Part shown: positions 12,734 to 23,489 of the stretch, in pieces
Position numbering within the stretch: position 1 is the stretch's first letter
Layout: every line of letters begins with the position of its first letter
From: Azolla caroliniana
Lineage: Eukaryota; Polypodiophyta
Direction: 5' to 3'
Assembly: GCA_043228905.1 (NCBI GenBank)
Contig: JBHGNT010000022.1
Location: 496,001 to 560,000 of the forward strand
DNA length: 64,000 nucleotides
Position numbers and translations under genes: made by a program
The notes under the pieces: model-generated
What the model saw: only the letters and a program-made list of their open reading frames with translations
What the model was told of the DNA's origin: nothing
The model's database searches: none

Positions 12734-14619
12734 ATGGAGTACTTTGAGCATGAATGTAGACGAAGCTCCCGCAACAGCGCAAAAACTCTGATATCGAAGT
12801 TACACCTTGAAAGTTACAACACACCACCAGTTCGATCCTCGTCCAGGTATGTAACTTTGTTTATGTGATTGTAACTTTGTTTCATGTTCGTCTTTTATAA
12901 AAAAAGATTAGGGTGAAGTCGTTGGAGTCCCAAACAAGGATGTCTCGAAGATCGGGGTGTAGTAGCAAGTGTGTTTTTTATTGACAAAAAATTTGATTAG
13001 GGTTTATTTCATACATATTTCAGATTAGGGTTCCTAATTTCCTTAAATGGTTGATTTCTTATTAGGGTTTCTGATTTCCTTAAGCGGTTGATTTTTTATT
13101 ACAATTTTTTATTAGGGTTTCTAATTTCCTTAAGCGGTTGATTAATTAGGGTTTCTGATTTCTGATTTCAATGGCTATGTGTCTACAAACTTCCCCCAAA
13201 TTTGATTTAGGATTTGGGTGAATGTGGCTGACTTTTTACTTTTGATTCTTCCCTACCAATCATGGTACTAAATACACATGTCCCAATAGAGCAGAGGTAA
13301 CATGTATTGATTTTTTATTTCAGGTGGCTCGTTCCTCCATATCCTAGAGTGTTGAACTTTGCAAAGTTTTGCGAGACAAAAGAGGACTTTAACAACATAT
13401 ATGGTCTGTCATTAAAGGGTATTGACAATGTTGTTCTAACTTCTAACAAATAAATTGATTAGTGATGTAGACTAGTTGTCAGTCTATAAAGTGTGCCCAG
13501 AGTGAAAGGCAAGGTAAAGCTCAAGCATGTACGATCAGAGTTGTATGATGATTGCATGAGGCTCCACCAGAAAGTACATCAAGAGATCCCAGTCAACAAC
13601 GAGTTGTCTGTTGCATTCACTAGAGCTTTTGCATACAAGTATTACAAAACAACGAAAGACCCTGAAATGTACAGGGTAGCTTGGGCTATTTATGGTGAGG
13701 CATCGGTAGAACGATGCTGAAAGATGGGGAGCTTGCAACAAAAAATGGCAAGATTTTGGAGCATGACAGTTGATGATGCAATTGTTGACTCCCAACAAAC
13801 CCAAAAGTATACACCACACCGAAACATAATGAAAACCAATGTCGATGATACAGGTGAGACATTGATTAGCTATATGCTGAAAAATGTCCATGAAGCGTGT
13901 GAGACATTAAGGCAACAAAGTCTGATTTAGAGAGAGCAACATTGGCTGTTACGATGGAGAGCAAAGTCACTATGGCAGTGACAACAATCAAAAATAAGAT
14001 TCAGGTAGCTATTGTTTTGCTAGTATGTAACATGTTATAAATAACTTGTACATGAAAATGTGCTTAGTGAGGCATTATCTGGAACAAGTTGCTCAACATG
14101 AGCTCGAAATTGGGGGGCGCTGGATCCCTAGCAAAAAATTCAATGGACATGGACCTTATAGGTGTAAATATTGTCGTTGATTACAATTTGGAGAACCTCC
14201 AAGTAAGTTAATGATTCTTGTATCTTGTTGTTCTATCTTACTCATTAAGGAATGATAAATCGGTAATTGCTTGGTTGCATTCTAGGAACAATACTCCCAT
14301 CAAGAACAAGTAGTTAGCTGCCTTAAGAAGCAACTACATTTTGTGGAGGGGATGGTAAAGAGAAAACAAGAATTGAACCTCGACATTCTTGCTCCCTTAC
14401 CAAATGAAGGAGAATCAGGCAACGATATATTGACTGTTCAAGCACCTTGCATCGCTTGCAACTTAGGCGTAGACGACAAAACCGCTACTCTGTTGTTACA
14501 ACTACGACTATGCCAGCACACATACCATATCGTTTGTTTTCAATATGCATGACACATTGTTGCAGTCTATTTGGGGGATTGCAAAACAGCTCTCCTAGAT
14601 GAGTGGAGAAAACTGACAG
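12734..14619 (+). pseudogene. 5' half of transposon plus-strand gene, RING-like Cys/His stretch (decayed)
   Basis: Proposed first coding exon 12734-12846 begins MEYFEHECRRSSRNSAK and ends at AG|GTATGT. The exon at 13324 restores frame (RWLVPPYPRVLNFAKFCETK). A long exon from about 13490 (KLKHVRSELYDDCMRLHQKV) has an internal TGA near 13718 and a frameshift near 13925. The exon from about 14286 (QYSHQEQVVSCLKKQL) has coiled-coil character and ends with C-x2-C (CIAC) and C-x-H-x2-H-x2-C (LCQHTYHIVCF), which resembles a degenerate RING. It ends at 14619 before GTAAAA, opening an intron that contains the palindrome array. I do not recognise the family. The gene probably continues at 18.56 kb. Confidence 0.5.
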
Positions 14620-14639
14620 GTAAAATTATTGCTTGTCTC

Positions 14640-15835
14640 TACAGTGTAGTAGCTAATTAGCTAACTCGTATAAAGTGTGGTAGCTATTTAGTTGTTATGG
14701 TTCAATAGTGTAGTAGCTAATTAGCTACAACCTAGGTATTAGCTAATTAGCCAAGATGTAGCTAATTAGCTATTATAAATCTATGGTGTGCCAGTAGCTA
14801 ATTAGCTAGATGTAGCTAATTAGCTTCTGCTAGCCTATAGTGTAGTAGCTAATTAGCTACTACCATATTATAGTAGAATAACCAATTAGCTACCATATTT
14901 AAGTAGAATAACTAATTAGCTAAGATGTAGCTAATTAGCTTCTACTAGCCTATAGTGTAGTAGCTAATTAGCTACTACCATATTATAGTAGAATAGCCAA
15001 TTAGCTGTTGTTAGCCTATAGTGTAGTAGCTAATTAGCTACTACCATATTATAGTAGAATAGCCAATTAGTTGTTGCTAGCCTATAGTGTAGTAGTTGAT
15101 TAGCTACAATGTAGCTAATTACCTACTACCATATTTAAGTAGAATAGCTTATTAGCTATGATGTAGCTAATTAGCTACTACCAACTTATAGTCTAGCAGC
15201 TAATTAGCTAAGATATAGCTAATTGCTAAGTAGTATCAAGAGTGATAGCTAATTAGTTACTGCCATAGTTAAGAAGAATAATTATTTAGCTAAGATGTAG
15301 TTATTTAGCTAAGCAGTATCAAGAGTGATAGCTAATTAGCTACTGCCATAGTTAAGAAGAATAACTATTTAGCTAAGATGTAGCTAATTAGCCACTACCA
15401 TACTAAAGTAGAATAACTAATTAGCTACTGCCATACTAAAGTAGAATAGCTAATTAGCTACTACAAGCCTATAGTCTAGCAGTTAATTAGCTAAGATGTA
15501 GTTAATTAGCTAAGCAATATCAAGAGCGATAGGTAATTAGCTATTGCCATAGTTAAGAAGAATAGTTATTTAGCTACTACCATACTAAAGTAGAATAACT
15601 AATTAGCTAGGATGTAGTTAATTAGCTTTTGTCAATCTATAGTCTAGAAGCTAATTAGCTAAGCAATATTAAGAGTGGTAGCTAATTAGCTACTACCATA
15701 GTTAGGAAGAATAGCTAAATAGCTTACTTAGCTAATTAGCTAGGATGTAGCAGTATCGAGCAGTATCAAGAGTGGCCACTAATTACCTACCATGTAACTA
15801 ATTAGCTATCATGTTTAGTATTCAACTAAGGTCAT
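14640..15835. repeat. Palindromic AGCTAATTAGCT array, left
   Basis: About 18 exact copies of GCTAATTAGC (counted by eye) and many one-mismatch copies, spaced irregularly by 15-70 bp and linked by recurring spacers such as TACCATATTATAGTAGAATA and AGCAATATCAAGAGTG. The core is its own reverse complement. It fills the intron after the exon ending at 14619. Confidence 0.95.
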
Positions 15836-15839
15836 AGAA

Positions 15840-18000
15840 AAACACAAGAGAAGTCGTTATTAGCTAACATGTTGTTGTAGAATCTCGTGGATTAAGGAGG
15901 TTGCATGAGTTGTCTAGTGCGAATGACGCAGTGTCGTGAAAATCCGTCACTATGTGTGGATCGTGAGACGGAACCACCGGGGTTCTGGACTAGAAGGATT
16001 TAGAGCAACATGAACAACACAAGCAAGTTTTAAGCATAAGACAAGTGGGAGAGACAAATCACTCGTTTATTGCAAAAGAAAATCGATTCTTTATCATTTC
16101 AGAATCGTGTTACAATGGATTGGGTATGGAAATGAGAGATTAATTTTTCAAAGAAAGGAGCCAACAACCATGCAAGGAGTGGTCCGATATGAATACCAGA
16201 GATAGTTTTTGACAAGAAAGATCAAGTAAACAAAGCTAGGAGTTTGATATCAATATGTGAGATAATTTGTTTCTCGAATCCGAGAGGGAAGAAGAAGGAA
16301 GGAAAAAAAAAAAAAAAACTAGGAGGAAAAAAATGGGACATATATCGAGCTCCTCGTTGCTCCTCCCCAATGTTACTTTGCATGCCCACTTTTTGTTGGA
16401 TGGCCTCTATTTTTAGTTGCATGCTTCCATTTTTAGATGCATGCCTTTTACTTTTAGTTGCATGGCCTTAGCTTTTGGTTGCATGCGATTGTCCGTATAA
16501 TTTGGCCAAATGACACAATCATCCATAAAGTTTAGCCCGTGCGCAATCCGTACGTGCATCGCAACCAAACCATAGACGCGTCCGCGCGCAAAAGTCCTGA
16601 CCGTGTAGTAGTGTACGCATCCATGCGCTGTCGTAGTGTATTTCGTACACTACGTGAAAAAGTAAAAATAATATAACCGATTTAATTACATATAAATAAA
16701 TAAAATAATATATCAAGATATTTATCACGTGCATAGGGCAAGATTCAAACCTTATACCTCCACATAGCCAAACCTCAACTTTACCATTATGCTACCTTAT
16801 CTTTAGTGTTCTACAAATAGATTTAATAACTATAAGTGCTTTATTTGCGCCTACCTTTATTAAAAGGTAAATCATGCATTTTTAGAGTGCGTGAATATTT
16901 TATAGAAAAACGCAAGCAACTAAAAAGTGACTCATGCACATCTAGCGTGCATGAGCACTATATTTAGCAAATAAAAGCAAGGATTAGAAAAGCATCACAT
17001 GCACATTTAGTGTGCATGAACATATTAGAAAAAAGCATGTAGCTATGCTTAGTCTCTCCCATCACTATAGAAGGATGGGGAGCACATTGTAGTTTTTGTT
17101 GATTATTTTTCTATAATGATCAATCAATCTAAAATATTCGTGGGATTCACGAATTTGCTAAAATAATTCTCTCTTACTACCTAAATATTGACTAAATATA
17201 CTAAACTCGTGGGATTCACGAGATTCTTATCTTATAACTCTTTATACCTATTCTTTACTAGCCTTATTTGTATTTTTCTTTCTCCTAGTCCAAAACCCCG
17301 GTGGTTCCCACCCGACTCACGCAAACGATCCGGAGCCGAAAGGCACGACAGCGCGCGCGTCCAACCTGCACCGTGTACGCATCCGCACGCAAAAGTCTCG
17401 ACGACACCGTTGTCGTGACGATTTTCGGCTACGGTGTGAAACCGAGTGAGACGAATAAACCAAGGATGTGCAACATTGCACATACACTTAGCAAATAAGC
17501 CTCCTAAGGCCTAGTGGCACTTGAGTTCATATAGAGGGGTGCAAGCAAGGTTTGAACCTTGCACCTCTAAGATACAAGATAATTGCCTTACCACTAGGAC
17601 AACTATCATATAGTGCAGAATTTATGTATTTCCTTTTCATATACAAATTATTGACGAAACAACCATAGAAAACCATGTGCACAAAACCATGGTTTTAAAC
17701 CCATGGCTTGTGCATGACATAAGCAAAACCGTGTGCATAAAACCATGGTTTTAGCCCATGGTTTTGTGCATGTCACGAGCATGGAAAGACCTATAAAAGC
17801 CTCTAGTTGGGCTTGTGTAAGGGGGGCTCAATATGTGATATCACCAACACCATTGTCATCAATATAATTATATTTGTCTTTATCTTCTTCATATTTTTCT
17901 ACTTCTCAAGTGTATAAGCTTTCTTCTTCTCAAGTGAACAAATTTCGTCTAATCTTACATTGATCGTCATCTCTTCGATAATTCCGCGAACGTCCTCCCC
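15840..18000. mobile_element. LTR-like debris nested in the transposon intron
   Basis: No coding sequence recognised. Signs of LTRs: a minus-strand tRNA-like module at 17500-17610 (TAGTGGTAAGG and GGTTCAAACC) upstream of CCTATAAAAGCC (about 17790), and a similar module at 16735-16800. The block CTAGTCCARAACCCCGGTGG lies at about 17285 in plus sense and near 15975 in inverted sense, giving a foldback of about 1.4 kb. AAAACCATGGTTTT palindromes occur twice at 17685-17765. Boundaries are not resolved; I infer one or two solo LTRs. Confidence 0.45.
16865..17035. repeat. About 60-bp tandem repeat, 3 copies
   Basis: CATGCACATYTAGYGTGCATGA-like palindromic cores recur at about 16875, 16935 and 16998, each followed by AT-rich sequence ending in AAAAGCA. 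Probably part of an LTR U3 region. Confidence 0.6.
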
Positions 18001-18009
18001 AGTCCAAGA

Positions 18010-18255
18010 CCCCGGTGGTCACTTGAGTAGCACACGCACGCGCGAATCTTCGCGACACCGTAGTGTACGCATCCACGCATGCGCGTGTGCGCACACACAA
18101 ATCCGCGCGCTCGTCCGCACATACGCGTCCGTCCGAAACGTCCACGCGTACGCCCAAAACTTGCAAATGCGCGTACATCCGAAGACGTCCATGCGCGCGT
18201 ACGTCCGAAAACGTCCACGCGGCCATGCACACGCGTGTACACCCAAAGCGTGCAA
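18010..18255. repeat. CpG-rich degenerate tandem array
   Basis: Repeated modules of the type CGTCCACGCGTACGYCC with AAAACGTCC and GCGCGTACATCCGAA. Strikingly rich in CG dinucleotides compared with flanks. Long open frames occur on both strands here only because AT-rich stop codons are rare; none looks like a real protein. Confidence 0.7.
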
Positions 18256-18561
18256 ACCACACAATGTAGCCCAAGTCACCTTGAACATTCTATGTTCCAC
18301 ACATTGATAGAATGAATATGTTTTGGTTTACCTTATATATCCTGCGTTCCAATGTTGTCCTATCTATGTGAGATATCTCATAGTTTTGTCTTTTCTTTCT
18401 TCTTCTTCAAACTTCACACTCACATAGCTTGATACTTGTTTATCTGTTTCATGCGTAGTAAAATACGCTATGAAACTCTTGAAGACACCTATCTATATGA
18501 ATACATTAAGCTAATCTTAAATAATTATTTTACTAGTTTTCATATTGTGTGTGAAAAACCA

Positions 18562-20310
18562 CACGACAGCGGCAATCGATGAGGAGATAGGTGGAAACGT
18601 GGCTGAAAGTTAGAGTCTTGCTATCACATCTCCTTTAGATCAACTCCACCCTGTTCTTTTGGAAGATTGTACTGAATTAGGCAACATTGTGAAAAGACAT
18701 GAAATATTGGAAAGAACATGTAAATCTAAGGTTCATAACAACAATGTTTTTGAACACTTGATGCAACATTCCTTCGAATCCTAAAACCTTGATTCAACCC
18801 CACCAAGCCCAACTATTGATGATGTCCCACCAGATCCCACTGTACTTGAAAAGCCACTGCAAGTCGCAGCTAACGTGCAAGCTGTTGTTGAGGTGATGGA
18901 AAGATTGTTGGAGGAGGACACACTTGCGCAATGGGTGAAAGAAGCAAGGCTAAATGGGCAACCGACTAGAAAAAGGTTGAAGAAGGGGTCACGATCGGGG
19001 ACAAGACCAGTTACTCGATCAAGGGACTCTTGAATTGGAGCTAATTACTACCGATTACTGATTAGTGGGATATGACTATTAGTTATTTTCTTAGAAAATT
19101 ATGAAGATGGCCTATGGTCTATTTGGACAAGTAAAACCTCAGATTGGTTGTTGCTTGATCCACATTATGTAATGGAACTCTATGATGGATTTTAAGATAT
19201 TATTATTATTTTGTTGTAGAATATTTCATGTTCATTATGTTGTTTAGTGAGACTGTTAGCTACTTTGTGAGTGTGAATATGTTGGGGTTTTCTGATGTGT
19301 AGAGTCTAAAGGGTTTGAATCTATTGCTCCTAAGGCCGATGGCAATGTGGAAACCGTTAATGTTGTTGTGTGTTTAGAGGGGCCCATCTTGAAAGTAGAT
19401 GTAGCAACTGACACAAATGATCTGGTCACGCAAGTAGATCAAGCATGTTGCACAAATGATCTGATTTTGTAGGTAGATGCATCATGTGATACCATTGGGC
19501 TAATATCGACCAGAGAAGTATCTACGTGCACAGAGGTAATGCCAGGACCGATGACATAGTCGACTATACAAGAGCAAAACTGTGTGAAGCCCAGGCCCTA
19601 TGACTTCACAAGAGCAAAAGAAGGTGAAGTAAGACCCAAAGACACAGTCAACCAAGGGTTTGAAGAGGAAAAGGACACCAATTGTGTCGACAGTTGATTG
19701 AAGTTGTGTGCTACCAATACTTGGTGTAACAGAGGCTCAGTTGTAGGAATGGAAACCTAAACCATTAGAAGACGAAAGAAGGGCCTTGATCTTGGAGCTT
19801 GATAAAGTCCTGATGAGTGTCCGATATATGACACCAAGGAGGGACACAAATCAATTTCTAGAGTGGGTTGTGGAATACTTTGATTTGTTTATTTGGAGTG
19901 AAAAATCACATTCAGATGTGTGGAAGTGTGTAGAAAGATTCTTCCCAAAGTGGCAACAACACTTCAAGGGTCAGTGGGCATGAGAAAGATGTGAACAATA
20001 GGATATTGCAAGATTCAAAAGACTTTCTGATTTTTGGCATACCTAGCTCGAGTATAATGCCGACAATACGTTGATTGTGGATACAGAACATTTCCGGCAT
20101 TACTACAACCTTCGCAGATGTTGTCTCATTGTACTTGACGAAATGCCTGATAACTACTTGGTGAAAACATTGAGCTGCCAACTAACTGCTTGGTTGTAGA
20201 CACCATACCGAGCTCGATATGCAGATCACATATGTAGAGAACTTCCACTGACCAACAAGAGCTTAGCTATTTATAGGCGCTTTGTAGACATTGCAAATGG
20301 TGTATTATAA
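18562..20310 (+). pseudogene. 3' half of transposon plus-strand gene, FCP1/NLI-phosphatase-like domain (decayed)
   Basis: 18562-19033 is one frame open except for a TAG and a TAA; it is acidic, then basic near its end (TRKRLKKGSRSGTRPVTRSR). A second open stretch starts about 19300. From about 19755 the frame ERRALILELDKVLM, then FLEWVVEYFDLFIWSEKSHSDV, then in a shifted frame EYNADNTLIVDTEHFRHYYN follows the order of the FCP1 homology domain of CTD-phosphatase-like proteins. The DxDxT catalytic motif is ELDKV here, so activity would not be expected; plant paralogues with an altered motif exist. Stop codon TAA at 20308-20310. Several stops and frameshifts mark it as a pseudogene. Alternatives: a captured host gene, or a separate gene rather than the 3' half. 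Confidence 0.5.
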
Positions 20311-20926
20311 ATATGTAATTTGATGACAGATTAATCAATGAAAAGTTAAATCGCTTATTTTGAGTAAATCATCTACTGTGTATTTTAAAATAGGTCATTG
20401 ATTTCTGATTTCATGTTGTTGGTTGTTCTCAAAATGACAAACTGTTTGAACTTGTACATGGTTCACTTGAGAGTAAAAAAACCATTGCCAAAATTTATTC
20501 CAAACCGTATAATCGTCATTATGCACATTGAACTGACTAAAACCGAAAGTTGCAATAAGTAAAACTGACAATCAATACACATTTAACAAACACAATTTTA
20601 TTAAGAAACAAGAACAGAAAGAAGACTCCCAAACGATTTTATTAAACTTTTCTTTAAGATAGAAGAACACAAAGAAGACTGTATATAAAAAAGACACACA
20701 ATTTTATTAAACATACATGATTTTATCAAGAAAGAAGAACAAAAAGAAGACCGTATATAAAAAAGAAGATTCCCTAATGATTTTATTAACAAAAAAGAAT
20801 AGAAAGAAAACTGTATATTAGAAAGAAGACAGTCTCCCATATGATTTTATTAAACTGTTTTTTTGCAATACAACTACTTTGTCCACTTTACAAGAAAACA
20901 GGTATGATCTCCTTGTAGCTACAAAT

Positions 20927-22023
20927 TCATGACATACTATTGTAAACACATTCATACACATTAGCACTAATTGTGTATAAACCTGTGCAGTTATTGTATT
21001 GTAACATCAGGAAGTTGATGCACCTGACCAAATGAGAGTACATGTAAGCTATTGGTTTATCTTCTAAAAGCCTATACACATAATCGTAATCATCTAGTCT
21101 TGCATAAAAAATACCTTCAATGTAGAATGTCCCAGCAGATACAAAATTTCCCCAAGCATCTACAATATTCTGTGTTGCGCATTGTTTACAAACCTTGCAC
21201 TTCAATATATAGAAATCAGCAACCTCTGAATTGTCTTCTTCTACATTTACAATGAAATTTTCCCCAACGTTTATGACATCACTCAGAGTATCTCCACGGC
21301 CCTGATATGTGAAGTCAACATTGTTTTCTGTTTCTCCATCCGCTCGGTCCTTATCATTCAATGTATGGTACTCCCAATTCTACATATATGCTCTGTTTAA
21401 ACAATACCTCCAATTTGCATGCACACAATGGAAGCAAAAATAAGTTAATTCTCTAACCACAATACAATGACCATCCCAACATGGAGAGATTGCAATTCTA
21501 GAATTCCTTGGCACTCTGAGGTCTTCTCCCTATTTACTTCATCTATCTTCACTTCCCAAAATTCACATTTGATATCTCGAACCTACGAGGAATAAACAAC
21601 AATTGCACTCGTTGACATATTAGCTCTTAAAAATACGACTACATGTGCTGCACAATTCATATGCACAACATCTGCCTTTAGTTGTTCATGGGTAAGTGCC
21701 CGCTTTATAACTACACCTGCTCCATCATGTTCTCTCAGACACAATACTAAATCTAAAAGACCACTCATGGAAGAGATAACATGCTCTGATGATTTTCAAT
21801 GCTCTTGCAAGCTAGATCGACAAATTGGGCACTCACAAGTGCAAACTGCATCCTCTAGGGAGGAGCTATGGTGACGTAGTAGATTAACAGGGTCCTTGAG
21901 AAAACCCATTTGTACATGGTAAATGCAACAACATGTGTATTGATCCTTTAAGCGTCTCACAAAGTGTGGCTTAAGAGACTCGAATGTTCGTAGTTGAACT
22001 TTGATATTTGGATGCAATAGTAG
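20927..22023 (-). pseudogene. 3' exons of transposon minus-strand gene, Cys/His-rich core (decayed)
   Basis: The exon likely begins at 22023 after an AG. It reads LLLHPNIKVQLRTFESLKPH, FVRRLKD and then TCCCIYH, a Cys/His cluster, followed by CTCECPIC. An in-frame TGA near 21794 and a TAG near 21582 interrupt it. A shifted frame (NSRIAISPCWDGHCIVVREL) and then 21361-20927 complete the C-terminus (DFYILKCKVCKQC, DAWGNFVSAGTFYIEGIFYA, MYSHLVRCINF). The same order of Cys/His stretches is, from memory, typical of uncharacterised transposon-linked proteins in ferns, bryophytes and animals; I cannot name the family. It may be the transposase, but no DDE triad can be pointed to. It converges on the FCP1-like gene, with about 600 bp between their ends. 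Confidence 0.5.
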
Positions 22024-22060
22024 CTTTTAATTGTTGTAAAGTTACTATTGTCGACTCTAA

Positions 22061-22513
22061 TTGTTGAACTATTGCATCCAAATACTAAAGCTACTATTGT
22101 CGACGGATTCATCTCGAGTCGGGTTAGTGGGCACTTTATTGACTAGCACGACATTGTCATGGTTTGCTCCATTGCTAGAAGCAAATTCTCCCCTACTCAA
22201 AAACTTTGAAGAATTTATCAAAGAGTTTAAGGCTTGCTTCGAAGACACAGATAGTGTAAGAACGACAATCAACAAGATTCGCACACTGCGACAAGGGGAT
22301 CAACCATCATCAACGTATGCAACCAATTTTCGTCTCATTGCAAGTGATATTCCTTGGGACGAACAAGCCCTAATGGAGCAGTTTCGTTCGGGCCTCCGTG
22401 GAGATGTAAAAGATTTACTTCTTACCTTCCTTGAGGATCCAAAATCACTTACAGAAGCTATTAGCCGAGCTGTACGGTGTGATAATCGGCTTTTTGAGCG
22501 TCAGTCTGAGTGA
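22061..22513 (+). pseudogene. gypsy 1 gag fragment
   Basis: Capsid-type gag region with RVGLVGTLL, WFAPLLE, FEEFIKEFKACFEDTD and LMEQFRSGLRGDVKDLLLTF. The N-terminal portion is missing, and the frame ends at a TGA after LFERQSE. Decayed zinc-knuckle and linker sequence continues to a TAA at 22918-22920. Confidence 0.8.
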
Positions 22514-22946
22514 CAACAACAACAAACAAGATCAAGATTTACGCCAACTTATGCATCAATGACGACGCAATCTCCAAGGCAACAATATAGCCCCATCCCA
22601 ACTCCATAGCAAGCATGTAGCCCAACACCAATGGATAGCCCGACACCAATGGAGATTGATATACCCGACGACGAGGACCTCTATTGGATGAAGAGAAACA
22701 ATGTCGTCAAGCAAATCGACTATGCTTATATTGTGGAGATCCAGGACATATTGCCATTCATTGCCCGCATAGACCGAGATGTTAGGTACATCACGTTAAC
22801 TATGATAATAGAAATGAGTTTAGCATTGTTAAAATTGTGTCAACTAGTGTTTCTAGTAATCCAAGTCTATCCAATAAGTTTGAGGTCCTAAGCCAATTAG
22901 AGGAGGAGTCAAATGAATAAGTCCGGCCAAAATCGAAGCCATTGGG

Positions 22947-23339
22947 TTGGACAGTCCTAGATCTGTACAACCTAGTGTGGGTTCCATCTCTTCCAAGCAT
23001 GTTAGTAGAGTTTTCTCAACCCAGGTACAAGTTAGGACACCAAGTTGTCAACTTCATGCCCTAGCTCTCATAGATACCAAAGCGAATTCTTGTTTCATGG
23101 ATAGAGACTTTGCCCGAAAACATCAAATGCCCTTGCATAAACTTCCTTGCCCAGTTTCCGTAGTAGTGATTGATGGTCGTCCCATAGCTTCTGGAAAGAT
23201 ATTCGAGGAGTCCGAGCTGATACACATAGTCTTAGGTGATTTAGGATGTGTAGTTTCCTTTAATATAATCGGTAGCCCTGAGCATCCAATAGTCCTTGGT
23301 TTGCCATGGTTCGAGCTACACAACCCAATAATTGATTAG
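22947..23339 (+). pseudogene. gypsy 1 aspartic protease
   Basis: Retropepsin-like frame with LALIDTKANSCFMDRDFA where an active enzyme has D-S/T-G; here the motif is DTKA, so catalysis is lost. VVVIDGRPIASG and HPIVLGLPWFELHNP match the protease of the copy at 39.2-39.7 kb. The frame is -1 relative to the gag end, as in that copy. Confidence 0.8.
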
Positions 23340-23489
23340 AGACGACGCGAAATTAGGTACCCTTCAAAAGGAAACATAGTAGTCAAGGCTTGAACCCAGG
23401 ATCCTCCCCTTGGAAAACATAGTGTTACCAATTCACCCTCTACCAAACATGTTATTCCTCTTCATCAGATTTTAACCATCACCCTATAA

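Noticed and set aside
14640-15835. CRISPR-like array of short regular repeats
   Set aside because: The repeats are palindromic, irregularly spaced, with related spacers, in a plant nuclear context without cas genes.
17500-17610. Genuine tRNA gene on the minus strand
   Set aside because: Box A and B words are present but no acceptor stem or anticodon arm can be paired, and similar modules sit at LTR starts elsewhere.
17930-18315. Overlapping open frames on both strands
   Set aside because: Explained by a GC-rich, stop-poor tandem array; no domain and no sensible start context.
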